Positions 44,192 through 52,231 of a DNA stretch of 64,000 bases are shown piece after piece. Below the pieces are notes generated by a model that saw only the letters and a list, made by a program, of their open reading frames with translations, was not told where the DNA came from and ran no database searches. The number at the start of each line of letters is the position of its first letter. Positions within the stretch are counted from its first letter, which is position 1. The stretch is from an uncultured Curtobacterium sp. (lineage in GTDB: Bacteria; Actinomycetota; Actinomycetes; Actinomycetales; Microbacteriaceae): positions 17,406 through 81,405 of the forward strand of contig CAJYUW010000049.1 of assembly GCA_913778205.1 (NCBI GenBank), in the 5' to 3' direction. The position numbers and the translations under genes were made by a program.

Positions 44192-44217
44192 CCGGGCCGG
44201 GCGGACGTCGACGACCG

Positions 44218-44229
44218 GGTACTAGTACC
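44218..44229. promoter_or_regulatory. Candidate response-regulator site
   Basis: GGTACTAGTACC is a perfect 12-bp palindrome with an AT-rich core in otherwise GC-rich sequence. It lies between the response regulator and the secreted protein gene, 109 bp before the latter's start codon. Confidence 0.5.
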
Positions 44230-44337
44230 AAGGTCCGATGGCGGTGGACGACGCCGACGGGCGACGATCGTCCGCGTCGGACCGATCGGGCCGGCGGCCG
44301 CCCGGACCGGCGGCGAGGACCACGCCTGGAGGCACCC

Positions 44338-45216
44338 ATGACCACCGCTCGTACTCGCCGCCGGGCCACCGGCGCCGCAGCCGTCCTCGCGCTCGGCGCC
44401 GTCGCCGCCGTGGCGCTCGTCGGGGTCTCCCCCGCGAACGCCTCCGGGAAGACGTCGACCGGCGGCGACTACGCCGTCACCGTCAACGGCACCACCACGA
44501 ACCCCGCGATCGGCAAGGACTTCAAGCTCAAGGACGTCACGGTGTCCGGGACGATCGCGGTCCGGGGCAGGCACAACGGCTTCGACATCCGCGTCGCCGA
44601 CCTCGGCGTGTACGACTACACGCTCACCGGCGCCCCGGACACGCAGCGGATGGTGACGAAGCCGACCGTGGTGTTCGCCTCGAAGGTCCCCACCCTGACC
44701 GCCGCGCAGCGCTCCGGCACGAAGCTGTCCTCGCTCGAGGTCCGGGACGACACGCTCGTCGCGATCTTCGCCACCGGGGCCGGCAAGCTCAAGGTCCAGG
44801 CGAAGGACGGCGCCCAGGGCGGAATCTTCCAGATGGAGACCGAGTTCGCCCAGCCGGTGACGTTCACGCACACGCTCGGCGCGGGCCTGTTCTACTTCAC
44901 GAACCCGTACACCGGCAAGGTCAACTTCGGTGACGGCGTGGCGGCCGTGGCCTCGGGCAGCGGCGCCCACCAGATGCTCCTCGGCAAGGACAGCCCGCAG
45001 GTCGCGACGAAGACCTCGCAGACCGCGACCACGACGACGTGGACCGTCCAGCCCGGTGGCCGGATGGGCGGCGTCCTCGGCGAGGACGCCGTCGAGCTGA
45101 GCCAGGGTGCGACCAACTGCACGAGCCAGTGCCAGGCGCAGAACCAGATCCGCGGCTCGCTGCCCGTGCCGCCGGACCCGGTGGACCCGCAGCCGCTGCG
45201 CGTCGCGGTCCGCTGA
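44338..45216 (+). CDS. Secreted protein of unknown function (292 aa)
   Basis: A 292-residue exported protein. A signal peptide with an Arg-rich start (TTARTRRRATGAAAVLALGAVAAVALVGVSPANA) is followed by a beta-rich domain of repeated K-D-V-T-V-x-G and TLTG segments; a Cys pair (NCTSQC) and a Pro-rich tail lie near the end. No domain recognised. ATG at 44338 with TGGAGG upstream. Placed directly after the two-component system with a palindrome between, so it may be its output. Confidence 0.65.
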   Translation: MTTARTRRRATGAAAVLALGAVAAVALVGVSPANASGKTSTGGDYAVTVNGTTTNPAIGKDFKLKDVTVSGTIAVRGRHNGFDIRVADLGVYDYTLTGAPDTQRMVTKPTVVFASKVPTLTAAQRSGTKLSSLEVRDDTLVAIFATGAGKLKVQAKDGAQGGIFQMETEFAQPVTFTHTLGAGLFYFTNPYTGKVNFGDGVAAVASGSGAHQMLLGKDSPQVATKTSQTATTTTWTVQPGGRMGGVLGEDAVELSQGATNCTSQCQAQNQIRGSLPVPPDPVDPQPLRVAVR

Positions 45217-45226
45217 CGCGACCGCG

Positions 45227-45276
45227 GGACGGACGGGAGGCCCGGTGCCAGCTGGCACCGGGCCTCCCGTCCGTCC
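45227..45276. terminator. GGGAGGC-type perfect 50-bp palindrome
   Basis: GGACGGACGGGAGGCCCGGT continues to a CAG|CTG centre, and the other half is its exact complement: 25-bp perfect arms. It lies ten bases after the secreted protein stop and ten before the OpgC-fusion stop, serving convergent genes. Confidence 0.9.
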
Positions 45277-45285
45277 TGGCGCGCG

Positions 45286-47790
45286 TCAGCGCGGGATGAC
45301 CGAGAACAGGAACTTCCTCCGGACCATGTACCAGGCGAGCAGGATCAGCAGCGTGTGGGTGACGAAGCCGATCCAGCCGTTCGACCAGTCGACGCCCGGG
45401 ATCGACGCGATCGCGAGCGCGAAGAACACCTGCCAGACGAAGACGTAGAGGCTCGCCTGCCCGAGCGGGATCCACAGCCAGCCGATGGCCGCGGCGATCG
45501 GCTTCCAGAACACGGTGAGGATGGCGTAGGAGACGATCGCGAAGAACGCGATGTCGACCAGGCGCCCCCACTGCAGGTCCACCCGCTGGTAGGCGGTGTT
45601 GTAGAGCTGGTCGTACATCATCGCCGGGAAGGGCGCGGGCGTGAACCCGAAGTGGCTGCCCGCCCAGACGTAGACGAGGAAGAGGGCGTAGCCGACCATC
45701 CCGACCCCGACCAGCACCTTCCCGAGCCGCCCGGTCAGCGCCCCGACGATCTGCCGCCGGTAGACGCCGAGGACGAGCCCGTGCGTGAACACGACCTGCC
45801 AGGTCAACAGGGGGAAGACCGCCTCGAACTGCGAGTTCAGCGGACGGAAGTCGGGGTTGAGCGCCTGGTAGACGTACAGCGCCCAACTCACGATGAGGAG
45901 TGCCCACCAGAACCCCCGGCGGATCACCCACATGAAGACCGGGATGAACAGGCTGAGCACCACGAACAGGCCCATGATGTTGAACGGCCACGGTCCCATC
46001 TCGAGCAGCAGGAACTGCCGGATCGCGAACCACGGCGGCGGGTAGGCCAGCAGCTGCATCACGTTCGGGTACAGGTCGTAGACGCGCCCCTCCGCGCCGA
46101 CGCCCCCGGTGCCGGTACCCCGGTCGGTGAACGTCGTGATCGCGTCGGTGTTCAGGAACGGCACGAAGCTCAGCGCGAAGACGACCAGGATGACGGCGAG
46201 CGTGACGACGTACTGCTTCCGTGCCCGCTTCCACGCGCCGACCGCGGCCGCCCACTCGCCGAACTTCTTGATCGCGAACGGGTACGTCATGCCGAGGACC
46301 ATGCCGGAGAGGAACACGAACATCTCCGCGCCGGTGATCGCCCCGACGGCGTGCAGGGTGATGTACGAGTACGGCCCGCCGATCTCGATGTGGGTGATGA
46401 CCACGGCGAGGATGATGAACCCGCGGAACAGGTCGAGCCGCAGGTCGCGTCCGGGCTTGCCGTCGTCCGGGTACCGCCAGCTCGGCAGCAGGCGCCCGAA
46501 CAGCCCGCTGAGCAGGAACACCGCGGCCAGGCCCACGGCGAGCCAGACGATCCACGCCATCTGGTCGCCGCCGGTGTCGTACTGCTGGTTCGTCGCCGCC
46601 GCACCGTCCTGCTGGGTGACCCGTTCGGTGACGGGGCCGAACGCGAAGTCCCCCGCCCGCTCGAGGTCGGTGCGGAACGACCCGGCGATGCCGGGCACGG
46701 CGGTGTCGCGCCAGTCGGCGACGCGGTTGCCGGCCTCGGGCTCCCGGCGGTTCGTCTCGAGGAAGGTCACGCCCCGGATCAGGGGTTTGTCGTCGATCGC
46801 GGCGATGACCTGGCGCCACCACCCCTGCTTGACGGAGAGCTCCGCGGCCCCTCGCAGTGAGTGGTCGTAGAGCGCCCCCGTGTCGAGGAGCATCGGCAGG
46901 TCGCGGCCCTGCGCGAACCGGTCGTAGAACGTGCCGGCGGAGACCGGCTGCTGGTAGCCCCAGGTCTCGTCGAACCGTGCCTGGACCTCGCCGGCCTGCG
47001 GGACGTCGTTCCGGGTGAGCGGGACGTCACGACCGGCCGCCTCGGTCGCCTTGCCCTTGCCGAACGAGAACATCGACAGCCCGACCCAGTCGACGCTCGA
47101 CGCACCCGGCCAGTACGGCTGGTACGGGTCGTCGGCCGCGGTCAGTTCGCCGTCGCCGTTCGTGTCGAGCGCTCGGACGTCCGTGGCGGAGAGGTCGCGG
47201 AGGCGCCCCGCGGACTCCCCGAACGGGTAGCCCGCACCGTACGAGGGCGCCCAGACCATCGCCGCGTCGGAGCTGCCCGCGTGGACCTGCTGCGCGAGCG
47301 CCCGGAACGTCCGTGTGTACGCGGTCGGCTGCTGCCCCCACGACACCCACGTGCCGTTCATCTGCGGTGCGTACCGGACGAGGACCTTCGTGCCGTACTG
47401 CTCGTGGACCTGCTCGAGGAGCCGGTTCGCCTTCCGGGCGTCGGCGGTCGTCAGGGTCGACAGCTCGTGGTCGGGCTCGAGGCTCACGACGAGGACGGCC
47501 CCCTGCGTCGCGGCAGCGCGGGTGGCCCGGAGCAGTTCGCGTTCGGCGGTCCGGTCGATCGGGTAGTCGATCGAGACGCCGTACATCGACGGGACGGCGC
47601 CGAGCCGACCCGCGTAGCCGTCCGGTGCGTCGTCACCCCAGTCGAGGTCCGGGCCGAACCAGCGCTCGCCCGCAGCCGGACCGTCCGGGGTGTCCATCGC
47701 CGCCGTCGCAGCGGAGGCCGGCAGCGCGCCGCCGAGGACCAGGGTGACGACGACGACGAGGAGCGCGAGGAGCCGCCTCACCGGGCGCAC
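45286..47790 (-). CDS. GH26-like domain fused to OpgC acyltransferase
   Basis: An 834-residue fusion. After a signal peptide (1-28), residues ~30-370 resemble a GH26 beta-mannanase-like barrel. The acid/base motif HEMNG is here APQMNG (Gln near 143), and a candidate nucleophile strand reads PMLLDTG (Asp near 301), so the domain may be inactive and bind rather than cut glycan. A helix near 410 and about ten membrane helices from 440 to 830 form an OpgC domain (LRLDLFRGFIILAVVITHIEIGG), which in Gram-negatives succinylates periplasmic glucans. Start ATG 47790 overlaps the ATPase gene by 13 bp. Confidence 0.8.
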   Translation of the reverse strand: MRPVRRLLALLVVVVTLVLGGALPASAATAAMDTPDGPAAGERWFGPDLDWGDDAPDGYAGRLGAVPSMYGVSIDYPIDRTAERELLRATRAAATQGAVLVVSLEPDHELSTLTTADARKANRLLEQVHEQYGTKVLVRYAPQMNGTWVSWGQQPTAYTRTFRALAQQVHAGSSDAAMVWAPSYGAGYPFGESAGRLRDLSATDVRALDTNGDGELTAADDPYQPYWPGASSVDWVGLSMFSFGKGKATEAAGRDVPLTRNDVPQAGEVQARFDETWGYQQPVSAGTFYDRFAQGRDLPMLLDTGALYDHSLRGAAELSVKQGWWRQVIAAIDDKPLIRGVTFLETNRREPEAGNRVADWRDTAVPGIAGSFRTDLERAGDFAFGPVTERVTQQDGAAATNQQYDTGGDQMAWIVWLAVGLAAVFLLSGLFGRLLPSWRYPDDGKPGRDLRLDLFRGFIILAVVITHIEIGGPYSYITLHAVGAITGAEMFVFLSGMVLGMTYPFAIKKFGEWAAAVGAWKRARKQYVVTLAVILVVFALSFVPFLNTDAITTFTDRGTGTGGVGAEGRVYDLYPNVMQLLAYPPPWFAIRQFLLLEMGPWPFNIMGLFVVLSLFIPVFMWVIRRGFWWALLIVSWALYVYQALNPDFRPLNSQFEAVFPLLTWQVVFTHGLVLGVYRRQIVGALTGRLGKVLVGVGMVGYALFLVYVWAGSHFGFTPAPFPAMMYDQLYNTAYQRVDLQWGRLVDIAFFAIVSYAILTVFWKPIAAAIGWLWIPLGQASLYVFVWQVFFALAIASIPGVDWSNGWIGFVTHTLLILLAWYMVRRKFLFSVIPR

Positions 47791-48185
47791 ACCAGGGTCC
47801 AGACGTTCCGTCCGTCCTCGTGCCGGTGTTCCAGTCGGTCGAGCGCGGCGATCGCGAGCGCGAGACCGCGGCCGCTCTCCTCATCGACGTCCGCCATGGT
47901 GACGGCGGCGAGGTCGACGTCGGCCGGACGGCCGTTGTCGGTGAGCACCGCGGTGAGTTCCTGGTCGGTGGCCTCGAGGAGCACGGTGTACCGCCTGCCT
48001 GCTTCCTGGTCGTTCCGTCGGGTGTGCTCGACGATGTTCGCCGCGATCTCCGCGAGCGCGGTCTCGAGCTTGAAACGGAGGGCGACGTCGTCGATGCCGA
48101 GGCCGTCCCACCAGGCGCCGAAGCGGTCCTGGACCTCGTCGAGGGACTCGGCGGTCGCGGGGACCTCGAAGGTCGTCGTGCTCAC
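47778..48185 (-). CDS. RsbW-type serine-kinase-like ATPase
   Basis: A 135-residue GHKL ATPase of the anti-sigma-factor kinase type. N-box ALAEIAANIVEHT (E46-N50), G1 box LTDNGRPAD (83-90) and G2 box EESGRGLALAIAALD (103-117) are all present, so ATP binding is likely. No sigma factor or antagonist is adjacent. Instead the gene sits between GT2 and OpgC genes with overlaps on both sides (GTGA with GT2, 13 bp with OpgC), suggesting it controls the polysaccharide machinery or a partner elsewhere. Confidence 0.82.
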   Translation of the reverse strand: MSTTTFEVPATAESLDEVQDRFGAWWDGLGIDDVALRFKLETALAEIAANIVEHTRRNDQEAGRRYTVLLEATDQELTAVLTDNGRPADVDLAAVTMADVDEESGRGLALAIAALDRLEHRHEDGRNVWTLVCAR

Positions 48186-50206
48186 AGGGGACCTCCGACG
48201 GTGCTGGACTCGTGCTCGACGGGTGGGGTGAAGACCGGCGCCCGGTAGAGCACGGCCCGGATGACGATGCTGAAGATGAACAGGTCGAAGACGACCCAGG
48301 CGGTGTTGACGAGCGGGGCGATGCCGTCGGCCTGCCCGGTGGCGTAGCGGATGCCGATCATGACGAGGGCGGCGACGAGGGCGCCGATCGCGTACAGCTG
48401 CGGCTTGACGAGGTCCCACCGCGGCTTCTGGTCCGACTCGTCGCGGACCTTCGGGGTGACCCGGAAGCCGAGGGGCTTGCCGCGGAAGACGTTCTCGAAG
48501 GCGCTCGTCACGGACTCGATCCAGACCGGGAACAGCGCGAGCGAGTACTGCTGTCCGCGCCAGGTCGGCCGACCAGCGGCGACGACCCAGAACAGGAGCT
48601 GGTTGAGCACCAGGAACGGGATGAGCCGCGCGAAGAAGTCGACGCTGTACGCCTGGACGGGCACGACCCCGAACGACAGGCACAGGACCGGGGCGGCGAT
48701 GTAGACGATCGCGGCGAAGCCGGACAGGTAGCTCCACATCGTGGAGAAGTACATCAGGCGCTGGCCCCACGACAGGCCCTTCTGCACGAGGGGGTTCTCG
48801 CGGAAGAACACCTGCATGGTGCCCTGCGCCCAGCGGAGCCGCTGCACGAGCATCGTCGGCAGGTCGTCCGGGGCGAGCCCGGTGGCGAGGATCTCGTCGT
48901 GGTACGCCGACTTCCAGCCGAGCCCGTGCAGGCGCATCGCGGTCGCCATGTCCTCGGTGACCGAGATCGTCGCCAGCGGCATGATCGGCTGTGCCTCGTC
49001 GTCGCGGTTCACGTCGAGGGCCCGGGCGAGCACGGCGATGGACTCGATCGCGGCCACGGGCGAGGCGTCCCGCCGACCGAGCACGTCGAGCGCGGCGTCG
49101 TCGAGCCCGGCGAACGTGTCCGCCTCGGTCGACATCGCGGCGAGCTCCTCGAGGTCGTTGCGGACGGACTCGAGGTCGGCGGCGGCGAAGCGGAAGGAGA
49201 TCGCGTCGATCCCGCGCTGGAACGCGTAGGTGACGTCGCCGAGGGGTTCGCCGCGGGACACCTGGTCGCGCGCGCGGTCGACGACGGCCTCGGCCTCGTC
49301 CAGCGCCTCGAGCACACGGGGGTCGGTCTCGGTCTCGCGGGCCCGGACGAGGAGCTGCCGGGAGGTCTTGATCGTCCGCTGCACCGAGGCCTCCACCTCG
49401 CGCACGTACCGCGTGACACCGAGCTGCATGAGCGCCTCGCGCCGGAGGATCGCGTTCGACCCGCAGAAGAACGCGGCGTTCCAGCCGTCCTTCGACTGCT
49501 GGATCGGACCGTAGAACAGCGGCGCCTGGCTGCCGAGCAGGTCTTCCTGCGGCACGTTCTCGAACCACTGCGGCGTCTGCACGAGTGCCATCCGCTCGTC
49601 CTTGAAGTACCCGAGGGTGCGGTCGAGGATCGCGGGGTCGGGCACCTGGTCGGCGTCGAGGATGAGGAGGAACTCGCCCCGGGTCGCGAGCAGGGCGTTG
49701 TTGAGGTTGCCGGCCTTGGCGTGGCGGGGACGGTCGACCCAGTCGGCGCCGCGGGTGATGATCCCGATGCCGAGCGACTCGGCCGCCGCGCGCATCTCCG
49801 GGCGGTTGCCGTCGTCCAGGATCCAGGTGGAGTGCGGGTGCCGGATGGCCTTCGCCGCGCGGGCGGTGCGGAGCACCAGGTCGACGGGCTCGTTGTAGGT
49901 CGTGATGAAGACGTCGACGGTCACGTGGTCGCCCGGCGGGGTCGGCGGTTCACCGCGTTCGCGGAGCCGCCACGCGCCGAACGCGAAGAGCAGCGAGTCG
50001 ATGACGCTGTACGTCTCGGCGAGGATGAGCGGCACGGCGATCCACCAGGAGTGCCAGTTCACCGACGCCGCCCAGCGCCAGACGATGTAGTTCACGCCCG
50101 CGACGGAGGCGAGCAGGGCGACCGTCCGCACCGCGACCATGCGGCGACGGGGGGTGCCCGTGGTGAGTCGACGCCGGTCCTGCCTGCTGACGTCGAGCGC
50201 GCTCAT
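48182..50206 (-). CDS. Cellulose-synthase-like family 2 glycosyltransferase with large insertion
   Basis: A 674-residue membrane processive glycosyltransferase. Two N-terminal helices precede the catalytic domain with VDVFITTYNEP, LDDGNRPEM, DADQVPD, FFCGSNAILRREAL, SVTEDMATAMRLH and QRLRWAQGTMQVF: the D, D, D, QxxRW set of BcsA. Four or more helices follow. Between FCGSNAILRREALMQLG and TEDM, where BcsA has about 15 residues, there is an insertion of about 150 charged, helical residues (~260-410). No PilZ domain follows. ATG at 50206 with GGAAGGA upstream. First of three overlapping genes. The product polymer is unknown. Confidence 0.9.
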   Translation of the reverse strand: MSALDVSRQDRRRLTTGTPRRRMVAVRTVALLASVAGVNYIVWRWAASVNWHSWWIAVPLILAETYSVIDSLLFAFGAWRLRERGEPPTPPGDHVTVDVFITTYNEPVDLVLRTARAAKAIRHPHSTWILDDGNRPEMRAAAESLGIGIITRGADWVDRPRHAKAGNLNNALLATRGEFLLILDADQVPDPAILDRTLGYFKDERMALVQTPQWFENVPQEDLLGSQAPLFYGPIQQSKDGWNAAFFCGSNAILRREALMQLGVTRYVREVEASVQRTIKTSRQLLVRARETETDPRVLEALDEAEAVVDRARDQVSRGEPLGDVTYAFQRGIDAISFRFAAADLESVRNDLEELAAMSTEADTFAGLDDAALDVLGRRDASPVAAIESIAVLARALDVNRDDEAQPIMPLATISVTEDMATAMRLHGLGWKSAYHDEILATGLAPDDLPTMLVQRLRWAQGTMQVFFRENPLVQKGLSWGQRLMYFSTMWSYLSGFAAIVYIAAPVLCLSFGVVPVQAYSVDFFARLIPFLVLNQLLFWVVAAGRPTWRGQQYSLALFPVWIESVTSAFENVFRGKPLGFRVTPKVRDESDQKPRWDLVKPQLYAIGALVAALVMIGIRYATGQADGIAPLVNTAWVVFDLFIFSIVIRAVLYRAPVFTPPVEHESSTVGGPL

Positions 50207-50298
50207 CCACGTCCTTCCCTCGGGAGGGTCCACCCCTGCTGGCGCGATCTGGTGAGTGATCACGTACAGGACTGTCTACCGCAGGCAGGGGTCCGCTG

Positions 50299-51039
50299 TC
50301 AGCCGACACCCGTGGTGCCGGGTCCCGTGATGCCCAGGTCGTCCGCGAGCCGCGCCACCACGTGGTCGAAGTACGCCGTGTCGTCGGACACCGCGCCGAC
50401 CGTGTGGCCGAAGAGCTCGAACGACACGACGCCGAAGACCGTCGTCCACGCCATCAGGACCCGCAGCACGAGCTCGTCCGGGAGGTCGGGGGCGATCCCC
50501 TGCTCGCGCATGTACACGACGGCGTCGCCGATGGCCGCCTGGAGCTCGCCGGGGGGCGACGTCGGCGCCGGACGCGCACCGCGCCTCCCGGCGGTCCACG
50601 CGTCCGCGACCACCCGGATGAGCACGTGCGTCGTGCGGGAGGCGGGCTCGATCGTCGACGGCGGGGCGACGTAGCCGGGCACCGGCGACCCGTAGAGCAG
50701 GGCGAAGTCGCCGGGGTGGGCCACCGCCCACGTCCGGATCGCCCGGCAGACGGCGCTCCAGCGCCCGGCGACGTCGTCGCGGTCGAGCGCGGCGTCGGCC
50801 GCCTCGACCGCCGCACCGAGCTCGTCGTAGTCGAGCACGAGGAGCGCGGTGAGCAGGTCGTCGCGACTCGCGAAGTAGCGGTAGACCGCCGACGAGACCA
50901 TGCCGACGTCCCGCGCGACGGCGCGGAGCGCGAGCTGGGCCGGTCCCTCGTGGGTCAGGCGGGAGCGCGCGGCCGCCAGGATGCTCGCGTGCACGGCCTC
51001 GCGCGCCAGCGCGCGAGCGGTCGGCGGCTTCGTCTCCAT
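50299..51039 (-). CDS. TetR family transcriptional regulator
   Basis: A 246-residue regulator with helix-turn-helix HEGPAQLALRAVARDVGMVSSAVYRYFASRDDLLTALLV (about 30-68) and a WHG-type C-terminal domain (AHPGDFALLYGSPVPGY; LRVLMAWTTVFGVVSFELFGH). The ATG at 51039 follows a GTGGAGCG site. Divergent from an NAD-dependent epimerase, with two matching 13-15 bp palindromes between, so it very likely represses that gene and itself. Confidence 0.9.
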   Translation of the reverse strand: METKPPTARALAREAVHASILAAARSRLTHEGPAQLALRAVARDVGMVSSAVYRYFASRDDLLTALLVLDYDELGAAVEAADAALDRDDVAGRWSAVCRAIRTWAVAHPGDFALLYGSPVPGYVAPPSTIEPASRTTHVLIRVVADAWTAGRRGARPAPTSPPGELQAAIGDAVVYMREQGIAPDLPDELVLRVLMAWTTVFGVVSFELFGHTVGAVSDDTAYFDHVVARLADDLGITGPGTTGVG

Positions 51040-51077
51040 CGCTCCACCCTGCCACGGGAGAGCACTGCACACAAACG

Positions 51078-51141
51078 AGAGCACCGCTCTTGCAAAACGC
51101 ACCGAACCGCGTCAGACTGATATTCAGAGAGCACCGCTCTC
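51078..51141. promoter_or_regulatory. Twin TetR operators
   Basis: AGAGCACCGCTCT (51078-51090) and GAGAGCACCGCTCTC (51127-51141) are two copies of the same palindrome with centres 50 bp apart, flanking the promoter region of the divergent TetR and epimerase genes. The second ends 23 bases before the epimerase ATG. Confidence 0.8.
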
Positions 51142-51164
51142 CCTAGTCACCCCAGGAGGAACCC

Positions 51165-52088
51165 ATGTCCGACCGTCACCTCGTCATCGGAGCCGGCCCG
51201 GTGGGCCGGCACGTCGCCGCCGTCCTCGCGGAGCGTGGTGAGCGCGTTACCGTCGCCACCCGCTCGGGACGCGACACCGGTCTGGAGGCGGTGGGTCACG
51301 TCGCCCTCGACGCCTCCGACGCCGACGCGCTCACCCGGGCGACCGAGGGCGCCGCTGTCCTCTACAACTGCGCGAACCCGGGCGACTACACCCAGTGGGA
51401 GCGCACCTGGCCGCCCCTCATGACCGCGATGCTCGCCGCTGCCGAGCGGACCGGCGCGGTGTACGCGATCACGGGCAACCTCTACCCGTACGGCCCCGTC
51501 GACGGACCGATGCACGAGGGGCTGCCGGACGCCGCGACCGACCGAAAGGGTGTCCTGCGCGCGGAGCTCTGGGCCGACGCCCTGGCCGCACACCGTGCCG
51601 GCCGGGTCCGCGCGGTCGAGGTGCGCGGCTCCGACTACGTCGGTCCGGGCGTCGGCGGGAACGGGCACATCACGCGCGTGCTGCCCGCGGCGCTGCGGGG
51701 GAGGGCCGTGACGATGCTCAACCGCACCGACCTGCCGCACACCTTCACGGACGTGCTCGACGTGGCGAGGACCCTGGTGGCGGCCGCGGCCGACGACGCG
51801 TCGCACGGGCGGACCTGGAACGTGCCGTCCAACGCCCCGCGGACGCAGGTGCAGGCGGTCACCGAGATGCTCGCCGTGGCCGGGAAGCCGCCGGTGCCGG
51901 TGCGCCGCATCCCCACGGGGGTGGTCCGGGCCGCTGGGCTCGTCGTGCCGTTCATGCGGGAGATGGCCGAGATGTCCTACCAGTGGACCCGGCCGTACGT
52001 GCTCGACGACTCGGCGGCCCGCGCGCACTTCGGGATCGAGCCGACGCCGTGGGAGGAGGTCTGCCGCCGGACGATCGCGGGGCTGTAG
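51165..52088 (+). CDS. NAD-dependent epimerase/dehydratase family protein
   Basis: A 307-residue atypical short-chain dehydrogenase. The nucleotide motif VIGAGPVGRHVAAVLAERGE (7-26) is followed by the Tyr-containing ITGNLYPYGPVDGPM region, close to the SDR active-site Tyr position, and VRGSDYVGPGVG. PLMTAMLAAAERTGAVYAITGNLYPYG is typical of NAD-dependent epimerases acting on sugars or reducing quinone-like substrates. ATG with an excellent AGGAGGAA ribosome site. Controlled by the divergent TetR through the twin operators. Substrate unknown. Confidence 0.88.
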   Translation: MSDRHLVIGAGPVGRHVAAVLAERGERVTVATRSGRDTGLEAVGHVALDASDADALTRATEGAAVLYNCANPGDYTQWERTWPPLMTAMLAAAERTGAVYAITGNLYPYGPVDGPMHEGLPDAATDRKGVLRAELWADALAAHRAGRVRAVEVRGSDYVGPGVGGNGHITRVLPAALRGRAVTMLNRTDLPHTFTDVLDVARTLVAAAADDASHGRTWNVPSNAPRTQVQAVTEMLAVAGKPPVPVRRIPTGVVRAAGLVVPFMREMAEMSYQWTRPYVLDDSAARAHFGIEPTPWEEVCRRTIAGL

Positions 52089-52145
52089 GACGCAGGCCGG
52101 GCCGACACCGCGGTCACGGCGCCCGGCCGCCACCCAACACCTGTC

Positions 52146-52174
52146 GTTCACCGCGTGGCCACCGCGCGGTCAAC
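52146..52174. promoter_or_regulatory. Imperfect inverted repeat upstream of the ParB-like gene
   Basis: GTTCACCGCGTGG and CCGCGCGGTCAAC form 13-bp arms with two mismatches around a three-base loop, about 60 bp before the secreted ParB-like gene. It could be a hairpin ending the epimerase transcript or an operator. Confidence 0.35.
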
Positions 52175-52231
52175 CGGGGTCGCGAACATGCGAGGACGCT
52201 CAGCCCGCCCTTTCCCGACAGGAACTCCCCC

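Noticed and set aside
48212..50674. 820-codon plus-strand frame opposite the GT2 gene
   Set aside because: GT2 catalytic motifs are on the minus strand; the plus frame is compositional.
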